DNA of 64,000 bases, taken from contig NC_080569.1 in NCBI RefSeq assembly GCF_030253575.1, positions 1,756,001-1,820,000 on the forward strand, in the 5' to 3' direction. The notes beneath the pieces were generated by a model. It made no database searches. It saw only the letters and a list, made by a program, of their open reading frames with translations, and was not told where the DNA came from. The position numbers and the translations under genes are program-made. Below, in pieces: positions 45,508 to 56,978 of the stretch (position 1 is the stretch's first letter; the number at the start of each line of letters is the position of its first letter). The stretch comes from Rhododendron vialii (Eukaryota > Streptophyta > Magnoliopsida > Ericales > Ericaceae).

Positions 45508-47758
45508 CTAATGATTAGCCTCAGGAGGCTGAGCATTCAAATCGAAACCACCGCCACCTCCACTTGTGGGTGCCGCTGAAGAAGCCTGATATGTAACTGG
45601 AAAAACCATTGAGGCGGGACCACTAGCAGTGGGTGCCGCCATGCTTCCAGGAACTCCTGTGGGGCCACTCATTGTTGGTAGTCTTGGGGGACCATTAACT
45701 TGACCGGGCATTGGAGCACCAGGTGGTGCCACCATTGGTGGCATCATAGGAGCAGACATGTAACCTGACAATGTCAACAGAAATCAGGGGAAACATTTCC
45801 CACAGAGCAAGATAGATGACACATTACATTGCACCTTTCTGACTACATATGGACAGCAATTGGATAAATCTATTGAGAACATAGTGCCGGTAATTTGATC
45901 AAGCATAATATGCTTAAAAGCATACCCGAAAAAATAATTGCCCGCTTAAATCAGAAGCATAGTTGCATACACAGGAGCTTGCTAGTCAATGTGCATACAC
46001 AGGAGCTTGCTAGTCAATGTGACCACATAAAATCAGTATAAAATGTCATATAGATCAACAGCATAAATCTAAATATCCAGATGGAGAACACATTGAAGGG
46101 TATATTCTAGATAAAAGTCATATGGAGATATTCGCAACCTTAACAATCCCAATCAACTTCAATTCGTTTCAAAACAGTTCTTTTTTCACCAGCGGTAAGA
46201 GACAGAAAAACCATATTGCCAGTCCTGAACATCATGTCTCCTAATGGTATATCCCCTCAAGTAAAAGAAGTAATATTCCTTACATGCCCAGCCTCATCCA
46301 CAGTGAAAGTAACTAAATTACAAGCAGGCAGTTTGGCATAGAGATAGAATCAAGTACCACAAAATTATAGGACGTACATGCAAATGCAACCACATGCAAT
46401 AACTGCATGCACCAACAGTTTCAGATTACGAAAAGATGTTGATAGCAGCTGGGGGTCAATGAATTTGTGTCCATACTTTACACTCCCCCAATACATGTCA
46501 TGCTTAAACAATACACAGTTTATACAAATATATATCTTCGAAAATATATGCATAATACCCTGTTTACCTGGTGTACCAGGAAGTGGTCTTGGGAAGACTG
46601 GTGGTCGAACTCCAGGTAGTGAATTAACAGGAAATTGGCCAGGCATCATGGGAGTAGGAAGAATAGGCAAACGGGGCCTCATTTGGTTGTATGCAGGACC
46701 AACTTGCTGGTACACAGCAGTTTGCCCGAGATGTTCCTTGATCTTTTGGTCGATCAAACTTTGATTTTGTTGTGCCTCAAATTGCTGATAATAGGTTCTG
46801 ACGTTCGCCTTCACAGAACACGAATGAGAGAATTGTAAAAATGTGGCATTTTTCCACCCATCAGAAAATAGAGAGAAGCATGCTTGAAGAATATACCTTG
46901 TGTTTGTACCCTGCATTGTGCTGTTTTCTAACAGAAGGCTGAAAGAACAGAGAGAGAGAATAATCCATATATAAACTTTAAGGTGGTTGTAAGAGCAAAG
47001 GGAGGGTGGCTTGAAATATAAGACTACGAAATAACTATTTAAAACCTCAACAATAACTAAGGCTTGCAAAAAACAGTATATCGTGGTTAGGGACTTTTTC
47101 CAGAAACCGTAAACTCTAAAAATAATCTTATTGTAAAGATGACTTTAATGGTGCTGTTGAGGAGGGGGGTTGGCATAAATTTATGGTGGTTTAGGCATAT
47201 GGGAAATCTGCTGCAAGGGTCACAAATCTTGAAGAGAGACATGACTAAGACATCAGGTAATCTGTAGCCAAGCCTTGAAAATCTTCAAGGGTTATGTTGT
47301 GCATTTCAACAAGTATAGTAAACCGGGGCCGTTGGCCTGGCGAATGTGCAATTGTACATTGTGCAGGGAGGTAGCGGTTCAACCCTTATGGATAGGAGAT
47401 TGAACTCTTTGCTATGGGATGGGATCGGGATATTATGGATTGTTCTAAAATGCAACCAAAACAAAAATATTGCAGTAAATAGTTGTCTCACTTATCTCTT
47501 CTTCTCCTTGTAAACATATATATATCTACGCAGTTATCACAATATACCGATAAGTAACTAAGAAAGACAATAACTTGATGATAGTGGAAAACAGCTTACC
47601 GAGTCATGTGTCAGGTAAGTGTCACAATAGTCACAATAATACCTGTAAAAACAACAAAACAAGAGACGAGAAATCTCTATGAACTTTCAAAACAAGATAC
47701 AATATTAAGCCTATAATCATGATTACATTTACAAAATAAACAATGCGTACCGCGGCAT
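45508..47758 (-). CDS. U1C: U1 small nuclear ribonucleoprotein C (U1-C)
   Basis: Five coding exons on the minus strand: 47758-47751 (ATGCCGCG), 47642-47600, 46938-46897, 46808-46568, 45764-45508 (stop TAG). All phases agree; 196 residues, close to plant U1-C. The U1-C zinc finger is complete: C6, C9, H24, H30 in MPRYYCDYCDTYLTHDSPS then VRKQHNAGYKHKANVRTYYQ. The rest is the usual Pro/Met/Gly-rich tail (MRPRLPILPTPMMPGQF, MSAPMMPPMVAPPGAPMPGQ) ending GGGGGFDLNAQPPEANH. Note DLNAQPPE, which contains a DLNxxP form like an EAR repression motif. U1-C helps U1 snRNP recognise 5' splice sites in the nucleus. A leader exon near 49385-49460 (donor TTTCTG|GTACTC) probably belongs to it, making a 5' UTR intron that holds a LINE. 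A 28-bp tandem duplication lies in intron 4 (45965-46020). Confidence 0.96.
45965..46020. repeat. Tandem duplication, 28-bp unit
   Basis: GCATACACAGGAGCTTGCTA plus eight bases, two identical copies (45965-45992, 45993-46020), in the last intron of the U1-C gene. Exact identity suggests a recent event. Confidence 0.95.
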
Positions 47759-47915
47759 GGTTGTGTACAGAGAGAGCCAAATGACCTGAAAATTTTGAAG
47801 GGGATAGAATCATAAGCCCAGAAATAAAAAATGGAATAAACATAAATGAGGGAAACAAATGCCAATACAGAGGCTTAATGCAAATTATTCATCTTCGTCA
47901 ATTATGTCTACCTCT

Positions 47916-48751
47916 TCGTCAATTATGTGGCGGCTATGTGGCGGTCTTGGGGCTCCGGGGATGGGAGGCGTTGTCGGTATTGTTATTACCGAGATCTGGT
48001 CATTTTAGGGTACGGCCTGGTTTTGTGTGGTGCTGTGCAACGGTGGCGGTGGTGGCGTGGGTTTTTGGGCGACGGTCGGTCCGTACGAACCGGCACTGCG
48101 TGCCGCTGTTAATCGGTGATGGGTGGTGGTTGAAGCGCCTGGGTTTGGATGTTGCTCGGCGGTATGGCGAGGATGGCGGAGTGGCAGCTCGGTGATGTGG
48201 CTAGGGTTTGGCGTTGGTTTTGGGTTGGGCCATTGGGCTGACCCTTCCCAGTTGGAGCTGATTTTATAGATTTGGGCAATTAGGCTTTTTTACTCTCTGA
48301 ATTGTATAGCTCTGGGTATTTTAGACCCATTTAGGTGTTGGGCTTCGGCCGAATAAATGTGTGGGAAAATGACGGCCCATGACGTATTTTGATAATTAAT
48401 ACCCGCCAAGGACATACTGAGAACAATTGTTAATGCTAAAAATGTCATTGGCAGGAGTTATTTATCAAAACACATTATTGGCCGTCATTTCCCCTAAATG
48501 TGTTGATTGTATTATTTGGGTTTTTAGACCCTTTTAGGTATGGGCTTTGTTCCTTTGGGTGTTCCTTCATTTGGTTTTTTGCCAAACTTAGGTTTTGGAT
48601 CTCGGGTGGGTATAGGATAATTCTTAGCTTTTGTTATCTCTCGTTTGGGTAGCAACTAGCAAGTTAGGAATTTGATGCCATCATCCCTTATCCTGTTGAT
48701 CTTTGTTTTTTCAGAGATTAATAAAAAATTTAGCCTTTCAAAAAAAAAAAA
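47916..48751 (+). mobile_element. 5'-truncated LINE with 10-bp target duplication
   Basis: GTCTACCTCT lies before it (47906-47915) and again after its A tail (48752-48761). The body ends in TTAATAAAAAATTTAGCC then about 13 A. The G-rich 5' part (to about 48220) reads as LINE-like untranslated DNA; no reverse transcriptase is left. A 132-bp MITE has inserted in it. The whole lies in the predicted 5' UTR intron of the minus-strand U1-C gene, antisense to it. Confidence 0.82.
48363..48494. mobile_element. 132-bp MITE nested in the LINE, 9-bp duplication
   Basis: Tips GGGAAAATGACGGCC and (inverted) GGGGAAATGACGGCC, flanked by TAAATGTGT at 48354-48362 and 48495-48503. The arms nearly meet (TTTTGATAATTAATACCCGC pairs with the right arm). 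Mutator-like by duplication size. A half-copy lies at about 33312-33357. Confidence 0.85.
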
Positions 48752-48774
48752 GTCTACCTCTCTTTTTAGAGGGA

Positions 48775-48948
48775 TGCTAAGGACAAAAAAAATTGGCAAA
48801 GAAAATACCTTAAAGTGTATATGAACGGCTCAGATTCACTGTGCAGTGCATCTGAGCCGTTCATATACCCTTAACAGTGCATCTGAGCCGTTCATGTACA
48901 CTTTAAAGGTATTTTCTTTGCCCATTTTCTTTACACCTAGCATTTCTC
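48775..48948. mobile_element. Hairpin MITE next to the LINE
   Basis: GGCAAAGAAAATACCTTAAA / TTTAAAGGTATTTTCTTTGC and ATGAACGGCTCAGAT / ATCTGAGCCGTTCAT are inverted arms. A third, middle copy of GCATCTGAGCCGTTCATAT makes the centre a triple repeat. Tips (GAGGGATGCTA / GAGAAATGCTA) recall the GAGAAATTTTT family. Confidence 0.75.
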
Positions 48949-49384
48949 CTTTTTTATAAGTACCAACCAATTCCTTATGCATACATAAACGGATTTCCGT
49001 AACACGAGAATGCCAGTATCGTCCTTTCAAAAAGATATTTCCTTTGAACTGTCATACAACCAATCACCCTTGACCCTACTCCAGGGAGGAAGTTGTCAAC
49101 GAGATGTGGCCAAAACACTCCTTTTGGTGTTAGACAAATTTTGAAACCGGCTAGCATTTTGATTTTTCCAAAAATTAACCATAGGAAAGCAGATTATACC
49201 ATTTGGATGACTAATGCTTTCACTATCGGCAAGGGGTATGTAAACACATCATACAATCCACACAAACACCAAAATCCTGCATAACCGTTTCGGTTAACAA
49301 ATCGTTCCCTAGGACAACTTTCCCTGCCTCAAATCCAGAACTATATGTGCATATATACATAAAGTACAGAGAGAGAGAGAGTAC

Positions 49385-49460
49385 CAGAAATCTCTGTTCA
49401 GGCTCTAAATCGACGGGCGAGAGATCGAAGGATCGGTGCAATTTGGGGTGAGGAAAGGAG
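49385..49460 (-). other. Predicted 5' UTR exon of U1-C
   Basis: C/T- and G/A-mixed leader-like sequence ending in the donor TTTCTG|GTACTCTCTCTC. An acceptor (TTTTCAG) about 40 bases before the U1-C ATG would receive it. Predicted from splice signals only; the donor is again followed by a CT run. Confidence 0.4.
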
Positions 49461-50170
49461 ACAGTTCGTGCCCTAACTAAGAAGACAGCGAACGAGAGCG
49501 CGGTAAAATTGACGATGGTGGAAACGTGTGTATATTGAAATTGAAAGTGTTATTAGCAAGCACACCTTATGAAGTGTTGTCGGTGACCACGCCTCTGGAG
49601 GGCGGCCAATCTTTGACGAAAGCAATTGCAGTGAACACGTTACAGTTGAATCTCTCCGGTTCCAATTTCGGCCTCCAATGGTTTAGAGTGATACGGTTTT
49701 GAGTTCTTTGGGTCTAATTGGATATAACGTAGAACCATTGTTCATTGCGACTCTTAGGCGGTTCGGTCAGCTTTGGAGTATGCTTATTGCTTCCCTGGTT
49801 TAGAATGATACGGCTAAGGGTTCTTTTAGTCTAATTGCATGGAAGGTAGAACCATGTTCACTTTGACCATTAGGCCGGTTCGGTCGGGTATGTTTTTTGC
49901 TCCCACTTCTGTACAAATAAAAATAACAAAGTTTGGAATTGTCCGATGCACTTGAATCTTATTTGGCGTATGTAGGTGAGGTTTGTACAAATTAGACGGC
50001 TTAAATGCTAATTTTTCAACAAAAAAGTTATCCAAGATCAGTTTCAGTTGAAAATGGACTTTTTCTACTCGTAATAGTTTTGCATTGGTCAGGAGTATGA
50101 AAAAGTATACTAGTTCATTTTCTTGCAGATTAACTGTCTAGAATATGACTAAATATATCTAATCCTAAGT
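49461..50170. other. Shared upstream region of U1-C and the carrier gene
   Basis: Promoter-side spacer of the minus-strand U1-C gene. GGTTTAGAGTGATACGG and GGTTTAGAATGATACGG (near 49680 and 49798), with GTCTAATT and GTAGAACCAT after each, form an imperfect direct repeat of about 120 bp. Confidence 0.5.
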
Positions 50171-50855
50171 TATCTTATGTTTGGTTTCCGAAATAACTGT
50201 CAGAATTATTAATTTTAGGATTAATTTTATCCCTATATGGGGGTACTATATAATCCCAGGGAAAGTAGGATTAACAAAGAAGGGATTGTTTTCAAAAATA
50301 TTTCGATGATATTGAGATTGATTGCAAAAAATATTTTCAAAAATATTTTATTTAGTATTATTTTCAGAAAATGTTTTCAGAAATTATTTTTGTTAAAAAA
50401 ATACGAAAAATGTTTCATAAAACTTTCTTTTCTCAAAAAAAGATTTCAAAAACTAATTTGTTTGAAAAATGTTTTAAAAAACCTTTTTCTTCAAAAAAAA
50501 AAATTTCAAAAACTAGTATTTTTTTTCTTTCCAAAAATCGATTTTCAACTTTTTAAAGAAATTTGTTTTTTTTTTTCAAAAATTAGTTTAAAAAAACTTT
50601 TCCCAAATTGTCTTGTAATACAAATGTTTCCCAAAATTATTTGTTTTAAAATGTTTCTTTTTCAAAACTTTCTTTTTTCGAAAAATATTTTTGAAAAAAA
50701 TACTATTCCTTATCCCATAATTAATCCCACGCGAATCAAACATGGGATTGGGTGAAATTAGGTATGAAATTAATCCAAGACAAATAATCCAGGGACTATT
50801 AATCCCATGACTGTTAATCCCATCATTTTTAGTCCGCGAATCAAACGAGACCTTA
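50171..50855. mobile_element. Fold-back element with TTTTCAAAAA-rich core
   Basis: The left side (GTTTGGTTTCCGAAATAAC, AGGATTAATTTTATCCC, TATAATCCCAGGGAAAG) and right side (TAATCCCATGACTG, GTCCGCGAATCAAACGAGAC) carry inverted words based on GGGATTAAT and TTTGATTCG. The middle 400 bp (50290-50700) is an irregular series of TTTTCAAAAA/TTTTCAGAAA words that can pair with each other. One frame of 172 codons stays open, but it is almost only Lys, Phe, Ile, Leu and Ser and is not believable as a protein. Confidence 0.5.
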
Positions 50856-51720
50856 TTTACCGCGTGGATTGCAATGATAGGTTATTTTATGTTTTTTAAA
50901 AGGATCAAATATTGTGTGGTTAAATGTGAATTTTTTATTATTTTAACATGGGATGCTCTAACGGTATTCTATACATTTTCTCTTTCACTTGTAGTATGGA
51001 CTTTTACTTCTATTTAGATAAAAATAAGGAAAAAAAGAAGATTAGACTAATTAAAATGTCTCACCTGCTTTCTTTTCTATTTTTTTTTGTAAATATAGTA
51101 GATGATAATAAAAAGTATAATAATTTTAATAAAATAAAATTCATCAACAAATAAAAATGTCATGTGATAGAGAAAAACAATCTGGACACTTTTTGATTTA
51201 AAAAATAAACTTTCTATAAAAAATTAGTTTATGAAGTAATACCAAGTGGCCCATTACTTCTACATTAATTGTTCTTCACATCGAGAATTTGAAAATAATT
51301 TATTTTCTAGTAAAAAGTAATGACTTCCCATAGAACTTCTTTTGATGTTCTATTAAATGTGAATTTATACTATTACCTTTCATGTGTAGATTTTTTATGT
51401 AAGAAAATTCGATTACATATTCGTACAAAAAAGTAAACATAATTAAGGAGTGTATTAATTACCCTTTACAAGCAATTTAATGTCCTACTTTTTGGGGTGG
51501 TATTTATAATTTATTTTTATTTATCATGGTAGATTTTAATTGTTTTACGTAGTTTTTATTTTGATCATGGTAGAATTCAATTGTTGTACTTCAAAAAGTG
51601 ATCTACTTTAACCCCGTTATGACTCCACGGTTCTTGGCGATGCGTACGATGGCTTGCAGCCGTACGAAAAGCCTAGATTTCGGGCGAACGGGAAGCCCAT
51701 TTATTTCAACCTTTTGACTT
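50856..51720. other. Carrier gene upstream region
   Basis: AT-rich spacer, then a more G/C-rich leader from about 51600. An upstream ATG at 51649 opens a 22-codon frame closed before the main start, so it may act as a small upstream reading frame. Confidence 0.4.
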
Positions 51721-51799
51721 ATGAGAGCAAACAATTCAGGAGAGCTGCCAATTATGGATGGCATTGGCAATTCCGCTTCCCGCGAAAATCCACTCCCAG

Positions 51800-51842
<43 letters not shown>

Positions 51843-54800
51843 GGACAAACCCAATCGGTGTATTTCTTTTAGTATTATTCTCGTTAGATCTTCGATGTTG
51901 TATGCCTTTTGTTATGTCTCCATTTCGCTGTAGCATTAGTTCCTCTGTTTTTGTATCTCCTCTCCGGATCTTTGATTCGATTGGGCGATCCTTTGGTATT
52001 TTCATCTCCTGTGGTGATGTGGGTTCTTTGTAAAATTTTTGTATCAGGATTAGTCAATGTCAACCTCAAGGAGGAGAAATGGGGAGTATCGGCGTCCCAT
52101 GTTGTTTACCACTTTGGTACAAGCGGAACTTCTGTTGCGGCCGCCACTGCCTTCACTCACCCTTTAGGTTCTTTCCTGTTTTTGTATCTTTTTCAATCGT
52201 TCTTGGAGCTTTATAGGCGTTTAGATGGTGAGAAAGGTTAAAAGAAAGGAAAAAGAAGAGAAATGAGAACCACACCGAAAATGGTGAAATTTGGGGAGAA
52301 ACCAATAGATGTTAAGCCCCTTTGGATTGAGTGATTTGGTGAGAGAAAGGATTATGATTTCTCGCGAAATTTGGTTTACCCCCAAAAAAGAAGGAAAAAC
52401 ACGAGTTAGCAAAACAAGAATAAAGGCAAATAGTATGTGTGATCTGTTTCAATCTGAAATGCAGATGTTCTCAAAGTTAGGTTGCAAATGCAACTTGTTG
52501 GGCAAAGGGGTCCCTTAACTGGAATGGTATGAATTTAGTCATGATTATATTGGTTGGTTATCAAATAAACAGTTAGATTATCTGGTTTATGCCTGAAATT
52601 GACGAGAAGTTTAATCGTACATGGATGTGTGTAGGGAGGCCTTTTTGTTCAACTTGTGAAAAGTGAAGGGCCTAGATCATTGTACTTGGGGTTAACACCT
52701 GCATTTATGAGGTCAGTTCTTTATGGAGGTCTTCGATTAGGCTTGTATGAACCATCGAAGTATGTCTGTGGAATGGCTTTTGAGTCCTCCAATGTTTTGG
52801 TTAAGCTTGCGTCTGGAGCATTCTCTGGTGCCATTGCAACCGCTCTGACCAACCCTGTGGAAGTTCTGAAGGTATTTCCATTTTCAGTCTTTCCATAACG
52901 ATTTACACCTTGCCTTACTTCTTGCTTTTCTTATTTCAGGTACGTTTGCAAATGAATCCAAATTCAAGAAGAGGAGTAATAGGAGAAGCACGCAAAATTG
53001 CTTCAGAAGAGGGTATAATTGGTCTATGGAAGGGGGTTGGCCCTGCCATGGCCAGGGCTGCTGCTTTGACTGCATCACAATTGGCAACTTACGATGAATC
53101 CAAGCGGGTCAAGTTCTAAGCATGCTATTTTTCGCTTTGAATGTCCACGATGTAATTTTCAGAGTTTCTAATGGTTAAACTCTTGTTTAGTCTGTAGTCA
53201 GAAACTGGCATAGGGTTTGCTTATTCTGTCTTCTTGTATCACTTGTGTAAAAATATCTCTGTCCTGATTTCTCCTACTATCCTCTGTTGCAGGCTTTGAT
53301 AAGGTGGACACCTCTTGAAGAAGGGTTTTATCTGCATCTAAGGTATGGCGTCACACTCACACTCCAAATTACCTGCCAAGACTGCCCATAGAGTTTTAGT
53401 GAGTTTGTTAATGTTATGGTGAAACAAATATTGATAATCCAACACCAAACGTAGTTGAAAACATGGCATCTCCAAGTTTAGCCCATTGGGCCAACTGTGT
53501 AACCCAAACTTAAACACGTACATACATGTCCAAAGCATGAAAACTTTTAATAACTTGTGTCAACTCTAGTCTCAAAGCTTAAGTTAATATATCAAGTACA
53601 CCCTCATGTACAACCCGTCTTGCACATGGAGATGGAAAGAAGCAGGATGCAAACATGGGTCATTAAATACAGATAAAAACACTTGAACCCAAGACCTCCT
53701 AGAAACTAGAGCTCTAATACCATGTTAGGTCACCTCTAGGGTCAAAAAATGCATAAGTTGTTATAAGATGAGTCCAATAAATGTCAAGCTATCCAGCGAA
53801 AATCGCATGATTTAAAGGGGAAACAAATCCTGTGTTAATAACATTTCTCTGGTATTCACCATTTTATATTGGTTTTGAATCATTGGTTTGAGTGGTATGA
53901 AACATGAGTGCTCAATAATGTCCTATTTTTATATCGACAAGAATGCTAATTGGAAATTAACAAGAATGGTAATCGTTAATTCTATGTTACATGGATCCTT
54001 CATTTTGACTCAAGTACCCGTGTCGATGTGTCCGACACCTGTATCCTTTTGGACACTCGGATCCTCTAATTGTTAGGATACTTACAAAAAAGGACTATCC
54101 AATTAGCTAGAAAAGCGATATTTTAAGTATTTCACATAGATGGGAAATAGGGAAATAGCAAAAACATAATTTTCTTAACCCTTTCTTGTTTAACTACATT
54201 TGTAAACATAGTTTACGGTACATGTAACATTTCGTAAATCAACCAGAATGCTAAGTACTCTTTCCACTTTTCTTAAAACTGTATCTAACACTGGTTTGAA
54301 CGTATGAAGCTCGAGTACAGTAGCAGGCTTGGTGAGTACACTCATTACCGCACCCGTGGACATGATTAAAACCCGCCTCATGTTGCAACGAGAATCTAAA
54401 ACTGTTGGAACCTACAAAAATGGATTTCATTGCGCCTATCAGGTAATAATATCTCTTCTGTCTGATTCTTGTTTCAACATACTCCTGCTAACTGGATTCG
54501 CTTAATTCTGTTCTTCTGCACAACGCAATGCCTAAATCTCAAAATTTCGCATAAGGTGCCCTTTGCATAGTTTGTTTGACGTGCTTATTATGTATCATTC
54601 CAGGTTGTCCGTACAGAAGGTCTGCGAGGGCTTTACAAAGGGTGAGTTTTGATTTTGCCAGCATCATAAAATTATTAGGCTGTGATTGGATCATAGAGGG
54701 GTGAAGAGATTTATACAAGGATGCAAACCTCGATGAAAAGTACAAAGATAATTCAGTGAAGAAGTTATGTTTAATTTTTTGATTTCCTATTGTTTTGCAT

Positions 54801-55018
54801 GGTAAATCCCTTCACAAATTCATGATCCAAAAATACCATGTTCGATTAACTCAGTTGTTATTTCCAGTACAGTCTTGTCCATCGTCAATATCAGGTTGTT
54901 AACATCTAAATTTTTTTCCAGGGGCTTTGCGATGTTTGCTAGATTGAGTCCACAGACTATGATCACATTCATACTCTGTGAGAAGCTACGGGAGGTTGCT
55001 GGATTGAAGGCACTTTAG
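51721..55018 (+). CDS. Mitochondrial substrate carrier family protein
   Basis: Nine exons: 51721-51799, 52048-52167, 52465-52526, 52635-52871, 52940-53107, 53293-53342, 54310-54442, 54604-54641, 54922-55018 (stop TAG). All phases agree; 327 residues. Three carrier repeats, each with the PX[DE]XX[KR] signature: PLDVLK (65-70), PVEVLK (161-166), PVDMIK (254-259), each followed by xRL. Other family text: EGPRSLYLGLTPAFMRSVLY, GGLRLGLYEP, GAFSGAIATALTNP, GVGPAMARAAALTASQLATY, GTYKNGFHCAYQ, GLRGLYKGGFAMFARLSPQT. This fits the uncoupling-protein/dicarboxylate-like branch and, from memory, Arabidopsis At4g03115. It should span the inner mitochondrial membrane six times; the substrate cannot be told. 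The first exon codes a variable N-terminus (MRANNSGELPIMDGIG), the least certain part. Exon 1's donor is followed by a CT microsatellite. Confidence 0.92.
51802..51840. repeat. CT microsatellite at the carrier exon 1 donor
   Basis: About 19 CT units starting directly at CCCAG|GTTCTCTCT. Confidence 0.95.
53343..54309 (-). mobile_element. Retroelement debris in carrier intron 6
   Basis: GCTCTAATACCATGTTAGG at about 53709 reads on the minus strand as TGGTATTAGAGC, near the tRNA-Met primer site, preceded by LTR-like text. The surrounding 350 bp (about 53385-53770) has the look of a minus-strand, non-coding LTR element piece. Boundaries unknown. Confidence 0.4.
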
Positions 55019-56978
55019 TTCGCGGGACTGCCTGTTTGTAATTTTACTGGCATTTCAGAGGCAAAGCGTTCAGTTGTTTTCCTCGTGCAGAAATGTTGTG
55101 AAAGTGGCTGGTAGACCAGTTTGAAAGAACTGTCTTTTCAGCATAAGTATTTTTCCCAGATTCAATGATTTTTGCGTACTGTTCCAATGTTCGGAACTAT
55201 AAATTGATTCCAGCCGAGTCGCCCGTCGCAAAAAGGCTTTTTCAAATGTTGTAACAACGTATTATTTTTGCCACCCCTGGAGGGTTTCTGGTTACCCATA
55301 GAAAAAGAGATGTATATTTCCTACAAGTCGATTGTTCTGAGATCTGTTGTACTGTTCTCATGATTGTAACCACAATAATAATAGATTAATGTGTGCATTT
55401 TTCCCCTGATTGAGAGTTTGGTTACCCAGATACATATTGCACTGCAGACTTGGTGTACTTCCCTCTTTTGCCTGTATTGCTGTTTCAATATCTTCTCACA
55501 TTTATAGGTTACAGTTGTATGAGAGATCACAGAAATTGGCGTGTATCAACTAAAAATTGGGCATAGAGTGTCGTTCCAATTTTATCGGATGCACCCGAAG
55601 GGACCAAAAAAAAAAACTGGGCATATAGTGGATGTATTAGTTCCATGGATAACTCTTTTTCTTCTCTGGGGTTTCTCGTTTGTAAACTTTTATTTGTTGA
55701 TGTTTCAAGGTTTTGTCTAAAAGATTTAAAGAACCTGTTTGAAATGCCAAAAACTGCTTGGACTTGTTTGGACAATTTTCAGTTTTATAGTGGAATAAAC
55801 ATACTCTAAACGCCACCCACGCATGTTGGGACCCTAGCTTCGCGCTCGCCGTAAGAGAGATGGGTCTCGTTTAGATAGTGTTGTGATGTGGTAGAGTAAT
55901 ACTCTTTGGTGAAGGTGAGGAGCTACCACACCTGTGCACCCATTTTTCTGATCAAATTTAAAAAGTATAGAAGATAAATGGAAAATCACACTTTTTGGTT
56001 TTCCTTTGTTTGCTTTGTGTGTATCCATTTTTATAATTTCTAATTTATTTGAGTTAATATTTATTTATGCAAATTCTTAAGAAAACAAGTTGTGATTCTT
56101 CACACTCCCATGTATTTATATCCTTATTGTTTGATGTCTACAGTATAAGATGAGAAATAAGTTTTTATTAATTTTTTTTTTTATATGTATAGAATACCCA
56201 TAGATAGAACGTTATCTGTACCCTATAAAAATTAAAATGGACCTAATTTGACTGTTGAATGGTAACCTAACTAGAAGGGATGCACATCGGATCAAAAAAA
56301 GAAGAAGGGATGCACATGAAATGTAAGCATTGTAATTTGGCGGGGAAACCGAGGCCCGAGGATAAACACGCTGTGACCCCAAACCTTAGTCACACATTAA
56401 TTCTTGAATGCTTTCACAAATTTTAATAAGTTGGAATGTGTGTCAGAGACGTTTTTACATTCGCCCTCATGTGCAAGTGAAGTGCAGTTAGTGTCTCTCT
56501 TATACTCTTATATATATGTGTAGAGTTCGATTCTCGTGAGCACTCATCACTTCCCCAAATCCCCTAGAATAGATTATAGAGTAGATTAAAATTAACGAGT
56601 AACAAAAAAAAAAGGAAGAAACATTCGCCTCCGTGTGATCGGTCCTACTCACGTACGCAAATTATATAACTTAGTCCGACCGTGATCCGAATTGTCTCGG
56701 ACAATTCGGATCAATTTACGTTAGCAACGGTATACGCAGCTGTCACTTGCCTTTCCAGTTTCTGTCAACAAGGAGGGACCTTTCCGTATACACACCCAGA
56801 AACTAGGGGGTATTTGGAAATTTTTTTTTCTAATTTACAGTTGGAAATCTACGAAGACCCAACTTTGCCATATATAGGATTAGAAAAAGACCCCACTTCT
56901 CCAGCTAGCACACGAGACAACAACGGCGCTGTGCGGGTAAGTGGAGAGAGAAACCAGAGAGAGAGAGAGACGGCATTA
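55019..56978. other. Carrier 3' flank and Bruno-like gene promoter region
   Basis: 3' UTR of the carrier, AT-rich spacer, and from about 56680 the upstream region of the RRM gene with a GA run directly before its ATG (56955-56970). No further gene recognised. Confidence 0.45.

Noticed and set aside
47878-48195. 105-residue Gly/Arg/Trp-rich frame
   Set aside because: It lies within the truncated LINE and has no known domain.
50237-50755. 172-residue Lys/Phe-rich open frame
   Set aside because: It comes from the TTTTCAAAAA array; composition is not protein-like and there is no gene context.
51603-52005. Minus-strand readings with RERERER
   Set aside because: Shadow of the CT run at the carrier exon 1 donor.
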